Counted from the first letter of the stretch, positions 1 to 9,160 are shown. The stretch: DNA of 64,000 nucleotides from Rhodobacteraceae bacterium UBA6796 (GCA_002452815.1 DKFM01000011.1:1-64000), one strand, 5' to 3'. Numbers and translations are program-made. The notes: generated from the sequence alone by a model not told the origin.

Positions 1-111
1 TATCCCGCTCAGAACACGACGATCATCGACCCGTGGGCGGCCATGGCTCTTCGGAAAGAACGGCTCGAGCCGTGCCATCTGCTCGTCGCTCAGCCAGAAA
101 AGATTGCTCAC
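1..111 (-). CDS. IS5-family transposase, N-terminal fragment cut by the window edge
   Basis: Reading leftwards from a GTG at 111, the frame stays open to base 1 and encodes about 37 residues beginning VSNLFWLSDEQMARLEPFFP and continuing with a KSHGRPRVDDRRVLSG-type stretch. This is the usual N-terminus of IS5-family (DDE) transposases, which excise and insert the element. An AGGAGG sits about 5 bases before the GTG; a second in-frame GTG at 114 is possible but too close to it. The catalytic DDE residues would lie outside the window, so completeness cannot be judged. Family recognition is by N-terminal similarity only. Confidence 0.8.
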   Translation of the reverse strand, partial: MSNLFWLSDEQMARLEPFFPKSHGRPRVDDRRVLSGI

Positions 112-143
112 CACACCCTCCTGTAGTTGGAGAGCGTGAATCA
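1..143 (-). mobile_element. Probable end of an IS5-family insertion sequence
   Basis: The transposase 5' end lies only about 30 bases from the stop codon of the neighbouring gene, so the IS terminus must fall between about 112 and 143. In the leftward direction that gene ends GCGGCG-TGA and is followed at once by TTCACGCTCTCC, which could be the terminal inverted repeat. The other end of the element is outside the window, so the inverted repeat and target duplication cannot be confirmed. The exact boundary is inference. Confidence 0.5.
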
Positions 144-1613
144 CGCCGCCAGTGGCACCGCAAGCCGATTAATGGGTCCTGAGCCTAGGTTTTTCTCGAT
201 CTGGCTGCAGATATTATCCAACCCCCGCCGGTCGCCAGGAGTCTTCATTAAGGTGACCGATTCGAGGCCGGGATAATCAGGCCCGGGTTCCATCCGCGAA
301 TGCTTATTGTCATATTTGTGCATAAACCCATGCCGCGCCAGAAGTTTCTTCAGTTCGGCATTCATCCGTGCCCCATCGCGCGTTGTGCGCTTCAAATCTT
401 CGCGCAGCTCGTTCAGCTCTGGCGAAGGGGCGGTTGCGTCCAAAATCTCTTCGAAAACCGCAAGGCTACGTTTGTCCCAACCGGCATCTGGACCCCTTTC
501 AATACAAAAATCCATGGCCGCACGCATCCGATCCGCGAATTCACCGGAGTAGATTTCAGGCTTGAGCGCGCGCGCCAGTGACGGGCCGATACCCGAGGCC
601 ACTGCTTCGACGCTCCGAGGCTGGCGCAGGTCTTGCAATTCGGCCTGCAGTTCCTGGATCTGCGCCTCTTTCAGCGCCAGTTCTTCTTGCCAGAGCTGCT
701 CGTTTTCCACATCCGACAGGCGGTTGCGATCCACCTCGCGCTGCTGTTTCAGAATTGCATCCTGCAGATCAAGCCAGTCCCAACCACCGGCTGTAGGCAT
801 CTGGCTGCGGATTGTCACCGCCGCCGCCTTGACCCGCTGCACCAAGGCCTGCGCATCCGGGATCGACCAGCCAAGATAGGCGCGCTGCACGAAACCGCCT
901 CCCGGCAAGGCAATACCGATCGTGCCATTATAGACGTTCTCGCCCCCGACCTGATCGCGCAGTCGGAAAGAAAAATCACGCGAGGGTTCACACACCACAT
1001 GTGCCACCCCGGCCAGATCGCGCGCCAGCGCGTTGATGGCCCGCCGTTCCAGCACCCAGCGCCCGGCATCCGTGGCCGAGATGTAGACCGTCGGCAGATA
1101 CTGCGTGGCCTTGCCCGTCACGATCTGCTCGGCCAGCGCCAGGCCCGCGGCGTCATCGGACAGCAGGTGCGGCCCAAGCGCAGGCGTGAACGCACCGTCC
1201 GCAATCACCTGCCCGTCTTCCAGGATCATCCGGATCAGATGCGTGCGCTTGGGCACCTCGAGCCGCGCCAGCGTTTCAACGGCCAGGCATTGCGCCCGCA
1301 CCCGCAAGATATTCCCGCGCCCGGGTAAGGCGCGCAGCACGGCTTCGGTGCGCCACAGCCGCCCCTCCGGGTCGGCATAGTCATTGCGGCAGCCCGTCGC
1401 GAGCCAGTCCGCATCACGCCGCAACGTGCGCAGCTGCAGGGATTCGGCGTCATGGGCCAGCCGGGTATCATCATCGCCCAGATCGGCGGGGGCGTTGCCT
1501 TCGAACAGTTGACACACCTGTTTGGCCCCGCGCAGCCAAGCAATGACCTGGGCCACAAACTGGGGCGTCCCAAAGGATTTTGGAACAAGAAATTCGGTTG
1601 CAAATTGGCTCAT
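141..1613 (-). CDS. Unrecognised 490-residue protein with a central coiled coil
   Basis: I do not recognise the family. The protein starts MSQFATEFLVP (ATG at 1613; a GTG two codons earlier is also possible; no clear ribosome-binding site). Residues 1-270 look globular and contain YLPTVYISATDAG and a FSFRLRDQVGG region. A strongly charged heptad-like stretch around 290-335 (LWQEELALKEAQIQELQAEL) should be a coiled coil. The last 70 residues (LLARHGF, KHSR, LMKTPGDRRG, ICSQIEKNLG) loosely resemble the small HicA/YcfA double-stranded-RNA-binding-like fold, but this is weak. The 3' third has lower GC than the surrounding genes and an IS abuts the stop codon. Accessory DNA of unknown function is the best description. 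Confidence 0.75.
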   Translation of the reverse strand: MSQFATEFLVPKSFGTPQFVAQVIAWLRGAKQVCQLFEGNAPADLGDDDTRLAHDAESLQLRTLRRDADWLATGCRNDYADPEGRLWRTEAVLRALPGRGNILRVRAQCLAVETLARLEVPKRTHLIRMILEDGQVIADGAFTPALGPHLLSDDAAGLALAEQIVTGKATQYLPTVYISATDAGRWVLERRAINALARDLAGVAHVVCEPSRDFSFRLRDQVGGENVYNGTIGIALPGGGFVQRAYLGWSIPDAQALVQRVKAAAVTIRSQMPTAGGWDWLDLQDAILKQQREVDRNRLSDVENEQLWQEELALKEAQIQELQAELQDLRQPRSVEAVASGIGPSLARALKPEIYSGEFADRMRAAMDFCIERGPDAGWDKRSLAVFEEILDATAPSPELNELREDLKRTTRDGARMNAELKKLLARHGFMHKYDNKHSRMEPGPDYPGLESVTLMKTPGDRRGLDNICSQIEKNLGSGPINRLAVPLAA

Positions 1614-1657
1614 GCACACAGGCTACTGCCCGCGTGCGACCCGCGTCAATCGTGCTC

Positions 1658-2755
1658 TTACGCGTTGAACAGGAAGTGCAGGACGTCGCCGTCCTTGACC
1701 TCGTAGGTCTTGCCCTCGACGCGGAACTTGCCCGCCTCTTTTGCGCCCGCCTCGCCCTTGTAGGCGACGTAATCGTCATAGGCGATGGTTTCGGCGCGGA
1801 TGAAACCGCGCTCGAAATCGCCGTGGATGACGCCTGCGGCGGCCGGCGCCAGCGTGCCCTTGCGGATCGTCCAGGCGCGGGCTTCTTTCGGGCCGACGGT
1901 GAAATAGGTCTGCAGACCCAGCAGGGTGTGACCGGCGCGGATCAGACGGTCCAGACCCGCCTCTTCCAGCCCCATCTCGCCCAGGAACATCTCGGCCTCT
2001 TCGTCGTCAAGCTGGCTGATCTCTTCCTCGATCTTGGCCGAGATCACCACCGAGGCCGCGCCCTGCGCCGCGGCCATTTCGGCCACACGCGCCGACTGGC
2101 TGTTGCCCGAAGCGGCGCTTTCCTCTTCGACGTTGCACACGAACAGCACGGGTTTCGCGGTCAGCAGCTGCAACATGTTCCACTGCTTGCGTTCATCCTC
2201 GGCCACCTGAACGGTGCGCGCGGGCTTGCCAGATTCCAGCGCGGCCAGCGCCGCCTTCAGCAGTTTTTCCTGCTCGGCCGCTTCCTTGTCGCCGCCCTTG
2301 AGCTTGCGCGCCAGGTTCGCCAGACGTTTCTCGATGCTTTCCATGTCGGCAATCATCAGCTCGGTCTCGATGGTTTCGGCATCGGCCACCGGATCGACGC
2401 GGCCCTCGACGTGGGTCACATCGCCGTCTTCAAAGCAGCGCAGCACATGGGCGATCGCGTCCACCTCGCGGATATTGGCCAGGAACTGGTTGCCCAGCCC
2501 TTCGCCCTTCGAGGCGCCTTTCACCAGACCGGCGATGTCGACAAAGGTCATCCGCGTCGGGATGATCTGCTTGGAGCCCGCAATCTCGGCCAGCTTGTCC
2601 AGACGCGGATCGGGCACCGCGACCTCACCCACGTTGGGTTCGATCGTGCAGAAGGGGAAGTTGGCGGCCTGCGCGGCGGCGGTCTTGGTCAGCGCGTTGA
2701 ACAGCGTGGACTTGCCCACGTTCGGCAGCCCCACAATCCCCATCTTGAAACCCAT
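1658..2755 (-). CDS. ychF: Ribosome-associated ATPase YchF (OLA1 family)
   Basis: 365 residues, the standard YchF length. The start is [17 protein letters not shown] at 2755, preceded by GGGGAAG; an upstream extension of the frame lacks family similarity. The Walker A/G1 motif GLPNVGKST is at the N-terminus, and the usual GTPase NKxD specificity motif is replaced by NVEE (FVCNVEEE), the hallmark of this ATP-preferring Obg-related group. A coiled-coil segment follows, and the C-terminal third is a TGS domain ([15 protein letters not shown]). YchF binds ribosomes and affects stress responses; its exact role is not settled. It is divergent from trpA with 157 bases between them. Confidence 0.95.
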   Translation of the reverse strand: MGFKMGIVGLPNVGKSTLFNALTKTAAAQAANFPFCTIEPNVGEVAVPDPRLDKLAEIAGSKQIIPTRMTFVDIAGLVKGASKGEGLGNQFLANIREVDAIAHVLRCFEDGDVTHVEGRVDPVADAETIETELMIADMESIEKRLANLARKLKGGDKEAAEQEKLLKAALAALESGKPARTVQVAEDERKQWNMLQLLTAKPVLFVCNVEEESAASGNSQSARVAEMAAAQGAASVVISAKIEEEISQLDDEEAEMFLGEMGLEEAGLDRLIRAGHTLLGLQTYFTVGPKEARAWTIRKGTLAPAAAGVIHGDFERGFIRAETIAYDDYVAYKGEAGAKEAGKFRVEGKTYEVKDGDVLHFLFNA

Positions 2756-2912
2756 GATCTTCCCCTTTGCATCCCGAACGCGGCGCTTTGGCCGCCTCTT
2801 ACGCGTGCAGGCGTCACATGGCAAGGCAAGCGCCCGGTCCGCCCCCCTTTGCGCCTTGATTTTCCGGCGCCCATACCGCAAACCGCTGGGGATATTTCCG
2901 AAGGAACGCCCC

Positions 2913-3704
2913 ATGACCCGCATCGACGCCAAATTCGCCGCGCTGACCGCCCAAGGCCGCAAGGCCTTCGTCGCCTATATCATGGCGGGCGACCCGGATC
3001 TGGAAACCTCGGCCGCAGTGATGCAGGGCCTGCCGGGCGCGGGGGTGGACATCATCGAACTGGGCATGCCCTTCACCGACCCGATGGCCGATGGCCCGAC
3101 GATCCAGCTGGCCGGCCAACGCGCGCTCGATGGCGGGCAGACGCTGGAAAAGACGCTGCAGATGGTGCGCGACTTCCGCAAGACCGACGACACCACGCCG
3201 ATCGTGATGATGGGCTATTACAACCCGATCTATAACCGCGGCGTCGACCGGTTTCTGGCGGATGCAAGCGCGGCGGGCATCGACGGGCTGATCGTCGTCG
3301 ATCTGCCCCCCGAGGAAGACGCCGAGCTGTGCATCCCCGCGCAGGCGGCCGGGATCAATTTCATCCGCCTGGCCACCCCCACCACCGATGACAAGCGCCT
3401 CCCGAAGGTGCTGCAGAACACCTCGGGCTTTGTCTATTATGTCTCGGTCACCGGGATCACGGGGGCTGCGGCCGCACAGGCGACCGAAGTCGGCCCCGAG
3501 GTCGCGCGGATCAAGGCGCAAACCGACCTGCCGGTGATCGTGGGCTTCGGCATCACCACCCCCGAGGCGGCGCGCACCATCGCGGGCGTGGCCGATGGCT
3601 GCGTCGTGGGCTCGGCCATCGTCAAGCTGATCGGCGAGGGCAAGCCCGTGCCCGAGGTGCTGGAGCATGTCGCGGCGCTGGCCGCCGGTGCGCATTCGGC
3701 CTGA
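2913..3704 (+). CDS. trpA: Tryptophan synthase alpha subunit
   Basis: 263 residues. It cleaves indole-3-glycerol phosphate to indole and glyceraldehyde 3-phosphate, passing indole to the beta subunit TrpB through the alpha2beta2 tunnel. The two catalytic acids sit at the textbook numbering: Glu49 in [10 protein letters not shown] and Asp60 in [10 protein letters not shown]. The phosphate-binding loop GFGITTPE is present near residue 213. The start ATG follows AAGGAACGCCCC. trpB is not adjacent in this window, so trpA is either a single gene or separated from the rest of trp. A strong hairpin terminator follows the stop. Confidence 0.97.
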   Translation: MTRIDAKFAALTAQGRKAFVAYIMAGDPDLETSAAVMQGLPGAGVDIIELGMPFTDPMADGPTIQLAGQRALDGGQTLEKTLQMVRDFRKTDDTTPIVMMGYYNPIYNRGVDRFLADASAAGIDGLIVVDLPPEEDAELCIPAQAAGINFIRLATPTTDDKRLPKVLQNTSGFVYYVSVTGITGAAAAQATEVGPEVARIKAQTDLPVIVGFGITTPEAARTIAGVADGCVVGSAIVKLIGEGKPVPEVLEHVAALAAGAHSA

Positions 3705-3731
3705 ACGCCGCAGCCCTGCAAATCCGCGCAC

Positions 3732-3757
3732 AGGCCCGCCGAAAACGCGGGCCTTTT
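3732..3757 (+). terminator. Rho-independent terminator after trpA
   Basis: An 8-bp perfect stem AGGCCCGC / GCGGGCCT with a 7-base A-rich loop is followed by TTT, 28 bases after the trpA stop codon. Confidence 0.8.
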
Positions 3758-3853
3758 GCATATCCCCCGTGACAGCGCCGCCGCGCGCCCGTCCCCCCTT
3801 GCCGCCCCGGGCATCGCCCGCTAGGCTTCCCCTATCCAAGCAAAGAGACGAAA

Positions 3854-4534
3854 ATGCTGATCGGCATCCTGCAAACCGGCCAATCCCCCGACATTCTTCG
3901 GGCGGAGGCGGGCGACTACCCCGACATGTTCGAAACCCTTCTGGCCGGGCGCGGCCTGACCTTCCGGCGCTACCACGTCGAAGAGATGGAGTTTCCCGAA
4001 GACGTGCATGAGTGCGAAGGCTGGCTGATTACCGGCTCGCGTCACGGCGCCTACGAGGACCACGCGTTCATCCCGCGGCTCGAGGCGTTCATCCGCACCG
4101 CGATGGCCGCGAAGGTGCCGCTGGTCGGCATTTGTTTCGGTCACCAGATCATCGCGCAGGCGATGGGCGGCAAGGTCGAAAAATTCCCCGGCGGCTGGGC
4201 CGTCGGCGCGCAGGATTACGATTTCGGCGGCGAGAAGATCACCCTGAACGCCTGGCATCAGGATCAGGTGGTCACCCGCCCCGAGGGCGCCGATGTCGCC
4301 GCCTGCAACGATTTTTGCGAGAATGCGGCGCTGGTCTATGGCGACCGTGCCTTCACCGTGCAGGCCCACCCCGAATTCCGCGATGCCTTCGTCGAGGGGC
4401 TGATGGATACGCGCGGCAAGGGCGTCGTGCCCGACCCGCTGATGCAGGCCGCCCGCGCGCGCCTGGGCCAGCCAAACCAGTCGCAGGCCATCGCCGAGCG
4501 GATCGCGGCCTTCTTCCTGCAGCCCAGGGGCTGA
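3854..4534 (+). CDS. Class I glutamine amidotransferase-like protein (GMP-synthase-like, possible gamma-glutamyl amide hydrolase)
   Basis: 226 residues. The class I amidotransferase triad is visible: nucleophile Cys94 in VGICFGHQ, and His172 with Glu174 in AHPEF. There is no synthetase domain, so it is a free-standing hydrolase of the type usually labelled GMP synthase-like. It opens a cluster with a PaiB-like protein, a glutamine-synthetase-like ligase and an FAD amine oxidoreductase; in that setting the likely substrate is a gamma-glutamylated amine or amino acid, the role PuuD plays for gamma-glutamyl-GABA. That substrate is inference. The next gene starts 2 bases after the stop. Confidence 0.85.
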   Translation: MLIGILQTGQSPDILRAEAGDYPDMFETLLAGRGLTFRRYHVEEMEFPEDVHECEGWLITGSRHGAYEDHAFIPRLEAFIRTAMAAKVPLVGICFGHQIIAQAMGGKVEKFPGGWAVGAQDYDFGGEKITLNAWHQDQVVTRPEGADVAACNDFCENAALVYGDRAFTVQAHPEFRDAFVEGLMDTRGKGVVPDPLMQAARARLGQPNQSQAIAERIAAFFLQPRG

Positions 4535-4536
4535 GC

Positions 4537-5196
4537 ATGTATGTCCCGCCCGCCTTTGCCGAACAGGACCGTGCCCGGCTGCAAGACCTGATCGCGGCAT
4601 TCCCGCTGGGTCTTCTGATTACCGCCGGGCCGGGCGGGGCCATGGCCAATGCGCTGCCGTTCCTGCTGGTGCAGGACGGCGACAAGACCCTGCTGCGGGC
4701 CCATCTGGCGCGGGCCAATCCGCAGCTGGCCGAACTGGGCGCGTCGCCGCAGGTGCTGGTGGTGTTCCAGCCGGGTGATGCCTATGTCAGCCCGGATCTC
4801 TATCCCAGCAAGGCCGAACATGGCCGCGTCGTGCCGACCTGGAACTATGCGATGGTGCAGGTGCGCGGCCCCGCGCGGCTGGATGACAGCCTCGACTTCC
4901 TGCGCCCGCAGATCGAGGCACTGACGACCCAGCAAGAAGCCGCGCGCGCCCGCCCCTGGGCGGTGTCCGACGCGCCCGACCGCTTCATCGCGGCCCAGAT
5001 GCGCGGCATCGTCGGCCTCGAGATCGAGGTGCAGCAGATCGAGGGCAAACTGAAGCTTTCGCAAAACCGCAACGAGACCGACCGCGCCGGCGTGCGCAAC
5101 GGCATGATCGCCGAAGGGGAGCCGCTGGCCCGGCTGATGCCTGATCCACAGGCCCGACATTTTCACCTGCCCAACACAACAATTTGGAAAGTTTGA
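4537..5196 (+). CDS. PaiB-like FMN-binding protein
   Basis: 219 residues starting MYVPPAFAEQDRARL at an ATG two bases after the amidotransferase stop. The order of conserved pieces (MYVPPAF, FPLGLLIT, HLARANPQ, VVFQPGDAYVSPDLY, VPTWNYAMVQVRG, KLKLSQNR) is that of the PaiB split-barrel family, known as FMN-binding putative negative regulators of polyamine acetylation and sporulation genes in Bacillus. No DNA-binding helix-turn-helix is evident, so a regulatory label is by family only; a flavin- or haem-related enzymatic role is also possible. Translational coupling on both sides ties it to the amine cluster. Confidence 0.85.
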   Translation: MYVPPAFAEQDRARLQDLIAAFPLGLLITAGPGGAMANALPFLLVQDGDKTLLRAHLARANPQLAELGASPQVLVVFQPGDAYVSPDLYPSKAEHGRVVPTWNYAMVQVRGPARLDDSLDFLRPQIEALTTQQEAARARPWAVSDAPDRFIAAQMRGIVGLEIEVQQIEGKLKLSQNRNETDRAGVRNGMIAEGEPLARLMPDPQARHFHLPNTTIWKV

Positions 5197-5199
5197 ACA

Positions 5200-6567
5200 A
5201 TGTCTTCGCAAATGACCAACTGGACCAGCAAGATCCCGCAAGCCGCGCAAAACTATATCGAGGGCCGCCGCCTGGACGAGGTGGAATGCATCGTGGCCGA
5301 CATCGCGGGCGTCGCCCGCGGCAAGGCGATGCCCGCCTCGAAATTCCAGTTCCAGGACCGCTTCTTCCTGCCGAACTCGATCTTCCTGCAGACCATCACC
5401 GGCGAATGGACCGACAACCCGATGGGCGCCTTCACCGAGCCCGACATGATCCTGACGCCTGATTTCAGCACTGCCACCGCCGCGCCCTGGACCGCCGACA
5501 TCACGCTTCAGGTGATCCATGACGTGAACGACCAGCAGGGCAATCCGGTGCCGACCGCGCCGCGCAACGTGCTCAAACGGATCATGGGCCTGTATGAGGC
5601 CGAAGGCTGGCAGCCGATCGTCGCGCCCGAGATGGAATTCTTCCTCGTCGCCCGCAACCTCGACCCGAACCAGCCGATCATTCCGCCGATGGGCCGCTCG
5701 GGGCGGCGCGCGGCGGGCAAGCAGGCCTATTCGATGTCGGCGGTCGACGAATACGGCAAGGTGATCGACGACATCTATGACTTCGCCGAGGCGCAGGGGC
5801 TGGAAATCGACGGCATTCTGCAGGAAGGCGGCGCCGGTCAGGTCGAAATCAACCTCGCTCATGGCGACCCGGTCGATCTGGCCGATCAGATCTTCTATTT
5901 CAAGCGGCTGATCCGCGAGGCCGCGCTGCGTCACGACTGCTTTGCAACCTTCATGGCCAAACCGATCGAGGGCGAGCCGGGCTCGGCCATGCATATCCAC
6001 CAGTCGGTGGTCGACATGAAGACCGGCCAGAACATCTTCTCGGACCCGGACGGCGGCGAGAGCGAGGCCTTCCTGCATTTCACCGCCGGGATGCAGAACT
6101 ATCTGCCCGCGGTGATCGCGCTGCTGGCGCCCTATGTGAACAGCTACCGCCGCTATGTCCCGGATTTCGCGGCACCGATCAACCTGGAATGGGGCCGCGA
6201 CAACCGCACCACCGGGCTGCGCGTGCCGATCTCGGGGCCTGCGGCGCGGCGGCTGGAAAACCGTCTGGCGGGGATGGACTGCAACCCCTATCTGGGGCTC
6301 GCCGCCTCGATGGCCTGCGGCTATCTGGGGCTGAAGGAAAAGCGGATGCCGCGCCCCGAATGCATCGGCGATGCCTATATGAGCGACACGGACCTGCCCT
6401 ATAACCTGGGCGACGCACTGGATCTGTTCGCCGAATGCGCCCCCGTGCGCGACGTGCTGGGCCCCGAGTTCTGCACCGTCTACGAGGCCGTGAAGCGCAA
6501 CGAATACAAGGAATTCCTGCAGGTCATCAGCCCGTGGGAGCGTGAACATCTGCTGCTGAACGTGTGA
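5200..6567 (+). CDS. Glutamine synthetase family protein, gamma-glutamylpolyamine synthetase-like
   Basis: 455 residues, three bases after the preceding gene. It has the glutamine synthetase beta-grasp and catalytic domains: APEMEFFLVARNLDP (first metal-ligand Glu), EGGAGQVEINLAHGDP, GSAMHIHQSV (substrate/ATP-binding His) and the adenine-proximal NRTTGLRVP segment. It lacks the adenylylation-loop signature of GlnA and resembles PuuA-type enzymes, which ligate glutamate to an amine such as putrescine using ATP. The FAD oxidoreductase immediately downstream is the expected next enzyme. The exact amine cannot be read from the sequence. Confidence 0.9.
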   Translation: MSSQMTNWTSKIPQAAQNYIEGRRLDEVECIVADIAGVARGKAMPASKFQFQDRFFLPNSIFLQTITGEWTDNPMGAFTEPDMILTPDFSTATAAPWTADITLQVIHDVNDQQGNPVPTAPRNVLKRIMGLYEAEGWQPIVAPEMEFFLVARNLDPNQPIIPPMGRSGRRAAGKQAYSMSAVDEYGKVIDDIYDFAEAQGLEIDGILQEGGAGQVEINLAHGDPVDLADQIFYFKRLIREAALRHDCFATFMAKPIEGEPGSAMHIHQSVVDMKTGQNIFSDPDGGESEAFLHFTAGMQNYLPAVIALLAPYVNSYRRYVPDFAAPINLEWGRDNRTTGLRVPISGPAARRLENRLAGMDCNPYLGLAASMACGYLGLKEKRMPRPECIGDAYMSDTDLPYNLGDALDLFAECAPVRDVLGPEFCTVYEAVKRNEYKEFLQVISPWEREHLLLNV

Positions 6568-6572
6568 CGGCC

Positions 6573-7877
6573 ATGAACCTTCTGTTTGCCAATGACCGGC
6601 TGGGGGAATACCCCGCCAGCCTGTATGTCGACACCAGCGACCCGGCCCCCGACCGCCCTGCCCTGCGCGGGGCGGATCAGGCCGATGTCTGCATCATCGG
6701 CGCGGGGTATACCGGGCTGTCGGCGGCGCTGCATCTGGCGCAGGCCGGACGGCGGGTGATCGTGCTGGAAGCGCATCGCGCGGGCTTTGGCGCCTCGGGG
6801 CGCAACGGCGGGCAGATCGGTTCGGGTCAGCGGCTCGAAGTGACCGATCTGGAACAGATGGCGGGCAAGCCCGCCGCCCGCCGCCTGTGGGACATGGCCG
6901 AAGAGGCCAAGGCCCTGACCTACGATCTGGCGGCGCAGGCGGGCGTGCCCACCTTTCGCGGCATCGCACATGCCGCACGCAAACCCGCCGAGGTCGCCCA
7001 TGCGCACCAGATGGCCGCGCATCTGGCACAGCACTATGGCTACGATCAGATCGAGCCGCTGGATGCGGCGGGGTTGCGCGCGCTGATCCCCTCGGACGCC
7101 TATGTCGGCGGCGACATCGACCACGGCGCCGGTCACGTCCACCCGCTCAATCTGGCGTTGGGAATCGCGCGCCTGGCCGAGACCGCAGGCGCGGTGATTT
7201 TCGAACGCAGCCCGGTCACCCGGATCGTGCATGGCACCACCGGGACGAAAAGCCGCATCGAGACCGCCGAGGGCCATGTCATGGCCGATCACGTCATCCT
7301 GGCGGCCAACGGCTATCTGGACCGGCTGGAGCCGAAGATCGCCGCGCGGGTGATGCCGATCAACAATTACATCGTCGCAACCGAACCATTGGGCGCCCGC
7401 GCCCCCGAGGTTCTGACCCGCAACATCGCCGCGCACGATACCAAGTTCGTGGTCAACTACTGGCGCCTGCACGAGGACCGTCTGGTCTTCGGCGGCGGCG
7501 AGACCGTCACCTACCGCTTCCCGCGCGACATTGCCGCCAAGGTGCGCAAACCGATGCTCGCGGTCTATCCCGCGCTGAAGGATGTGAAAATCACCCATGC
7601 CTGGGGTGGCACGCTGGCGATCACGCTCAACCGGATGCCCTGCTTCGCGCGCCCGGCCCCCAATTGCCTGTCGGCCAGCGGGTTCTCGGGCCATGGCGTG
7701 GCGCTGGCCTGCCTTGCGGGCAAGTTGATGGCGCAGGCGGTCACCGCCACCGGCGACGGGTTCGACGCGATGGCCGCGCTGCCGATGCCCGCATTCCCGG
7801 GTGGCGGGCTGTTGCGCTGGCCGATGCTGGTGGCCGGAATGTCGTGGTTTTCCCTGCGCGACCGCATCGGCATCTGA
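6573..7877 (+). CDS. FAD-dependent amine oxidoreductase (DAO / PuuB-OrdL family)
   Basis: 434 residues. The Rossmann dinucleotide motif GAGYTGLSAALHLAQAG lies near residue 45, followed by the FGASGRNGGQ motif typical of PuuB/OrdL-type oxidases; near the C-terminus FSGHGVALACLAGKL contacts FAD. These enzymes oxidise amino groups of gamma-glutamylated amines or related substrates to aldehydes. The ATG at 6573 is chosen; a GTG at 6564 overlapping the upstream stop is possible. Gap to the ligase gene is 5 bases, so the four genes from 3854 look like one operon. Confidence 0.9.
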   Translation: MNLLFANDRLGEYPASLYVDTSDPAPDRPALRGADQADVCIIGAGYTGLSAALHLAQAGRRVIVLEAHRAGFGASGRNGGQIGSGQRLEVTDLEQMAGKPAARRLWDMAEEAKALTYDLAAQAGVPTFRGIAHAARKPAEVAHAHQMAAHLAQHYGYDQIEPLDAAGLRALIPSDAYVGGDIDHGAGHVHPLNLALGIARLAETAGAVIFERSPVTRIVHGTTGTKSRIETAEGHVMADHVILAANGYLDRLEPKIAARVMPINNYIVATEPLGARAPEVLTRNIAAHDTKFVVNYWRLHEDRLVFGGGETVTYRFPRDIAAKVRKPMLAVYPALKDVKITHAWGGTLAITLNRMPCFARPAPNCLSASGFSGHGVALACLAGKLMAQAVTATGDGFDAMAALPMPAFPGGGLLRWPMLVAGMSWFSLRDRIGI

Positions 7878-7935
7878 ACGCCGATACAAAACTTTCATTT
7901 GGCCTTTACAGCCGAAAAGACGTAGAGCTTGCGCG

Positions 7936-9141
7936 ATGACAAAGCAGGATCGCCCCATGCCCCGTGATGGCCAGACCGCCCCGAATTGCTACGACGCCGA
8001 ACCGATCCCCGAGGCGGCCCGCGCAGAAATCGACCGTCTGCTAAGCTCGGGGGATCTGTTCCGCTACACCTCGGAAAATGCGCCGGTCTCGCAGCTGGAA
8101 GCGGAATTCGCCGACTTCATCGGGGCGCGTTATGCGGTGGCGGTGGCATCCTGTTCGGCGGCGCTGTTTTTGTCGCTCAAGGCGCTGGATCTGCCGCGCG
8201 GCGCGCGCGTGCTGGTGCCCGCCTTCACCTTTGCCGCCGTGCCCTCGGCAATCGTGCATGCCGATTGCGAGCCGGTGCTGGTCGAGGTGGCCGATAACTT
8301 CCGCATAGACATGGCCGATTTCGAAGCGAAATTCGATGACAGCATCGCCGCGGTGATGATCAGCCACATGCGCGGCCACACCTCGGACATGGATGCGATC
8401 ATGGCGCTGGCCGATGCGCGCGGCGTGCCGGTGATCGAGGATGCGGCCCATAGCCTGGGCACGTTGTGGAACGGCCGCCAGATCGGCACGATCGGCAAGA
8501 TCGGCTGCTTCAGCTTCCAAAGCTACAAGCTGATCAACGCCGGCGAAGGCGGCATCCTGATTACCGACGACCCGGAACTGGCGGCGCGCGCAGTGATCAT
8601 GTCGGGCGCCTATGAACACAACTGGAAAAAGCACCCCGGCCTGCAGAACAGCTTCCATCACTGGCAAAACAAGCTGCCGCTCTACAACACCCGGATGCAG
8701 AACCTGTCCGCCGCCGTGATCCGCCCGCAGATCGCCGAGGTGCCGCGCCGGGTGGCCGATGGTCGCGCGAACCACGATTACGTGGCCGAAATCCTCAATA
8801 CCTCGCCCTGGCTCGACGTGCCGCCGCCGCTTGCGCCCGAAACCCGGGCCCCTGACAGCCTGCAGTTCAATCTGGTGGGCGAATGGAGCGACGCAGAAGC
8901 GCTGCGCCTGCAGGACGAAGCCAAGGCACGGGGCGTTTCAGTGCAGGTTTTCGGCCTGTCGCAGGACAATGCGCGCGCCTATTGGAACTGGCAGTTCCTC
9001 GGCGAGATCCCGGAATTGCCGAAGACCCGTGCGATGCTGATGCGCGCCTGCGACACCCGCCTGCCCGCCCGGCTGAAGAAACCCGATCTGGATTTCATCG
9101 CACACGCGATCGTCGAGGCGGCAACGGCGGTCAAAGGCTGA
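7936..9141 (+). CDS. DegT/DnrJ/EryC1/StrS-type PLP aminotransferase
   Basis: 401 residues, fold type I. The Schiff-base lysine is Lys198 in the family motif SFQSYKLINAGEGG, and VIEDAAHSLGTLWNG supplies the aspartate that contacts the pyridine nitrogen. Most members aminate nucleotide-linked or small keto sugars, but no sugar genes are nearby; here it follows the amine-oxidation cluster after 58 bases, which suggests either use of an amine-derived aldehyde or an unrelated role. The start at MTKQDRPMP is tentative; an internal ATG seven codons later is possible. A large palindromic repeat follows. Confidence 0.88.
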   Translation: MTKQDRPMPRDGQTAPNCYDAEPIPEAARAEIDRLLSSGDLFRYTSENAPVSQLEAEFADFIGARYAVAVASCSAALFLSLKALDLPRGARVLVPAFTFAAVPSAIVHADCEPVLVEVADNFRIDMADFEAKFDDSIAAVMISHMRGHTSDMDAIMALADARGVPVIEDAAHSLGTLWNGRQIGTIGKIGCFSFQSYKLINAGEGGILITDDPELAARAVIMSGAYEHNWKKHPGLQNSFHHWQNKLPLYNTRMQNLSAAVIRPQIAEVPRRVADGRANHDYVAEILNTSPWLDVPPPLAPETRAPDSLQFNLVGEWSDAEALRLQDEAKARGVSVQVFGLSQDNARAYWNWQFLGEIPELPKTRAMLMRACDTRLPARLKKPDLDFIAHAIVEAATAVKG

Positions 9142-9160
9142 CACCGCGCGCGGGCTGAGT

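Noticed and set aside
2884..2912. GGGGATATTT before trpA as another copy of the dispersed repeat
   Set aside because: Only the short core matches; the GCCAAGRTGAAAG part and flanking hairpins are missing, and it overlaps the trpA ribosome-binding region.
4336..6549. 737-codon minus-strand frame opposite the glutamine-synthetase-like gene
   Set aside because: His/Arg/Gly-rich composition without any motif, and the plus strand encodes coherent, tightly spaced enzymes.
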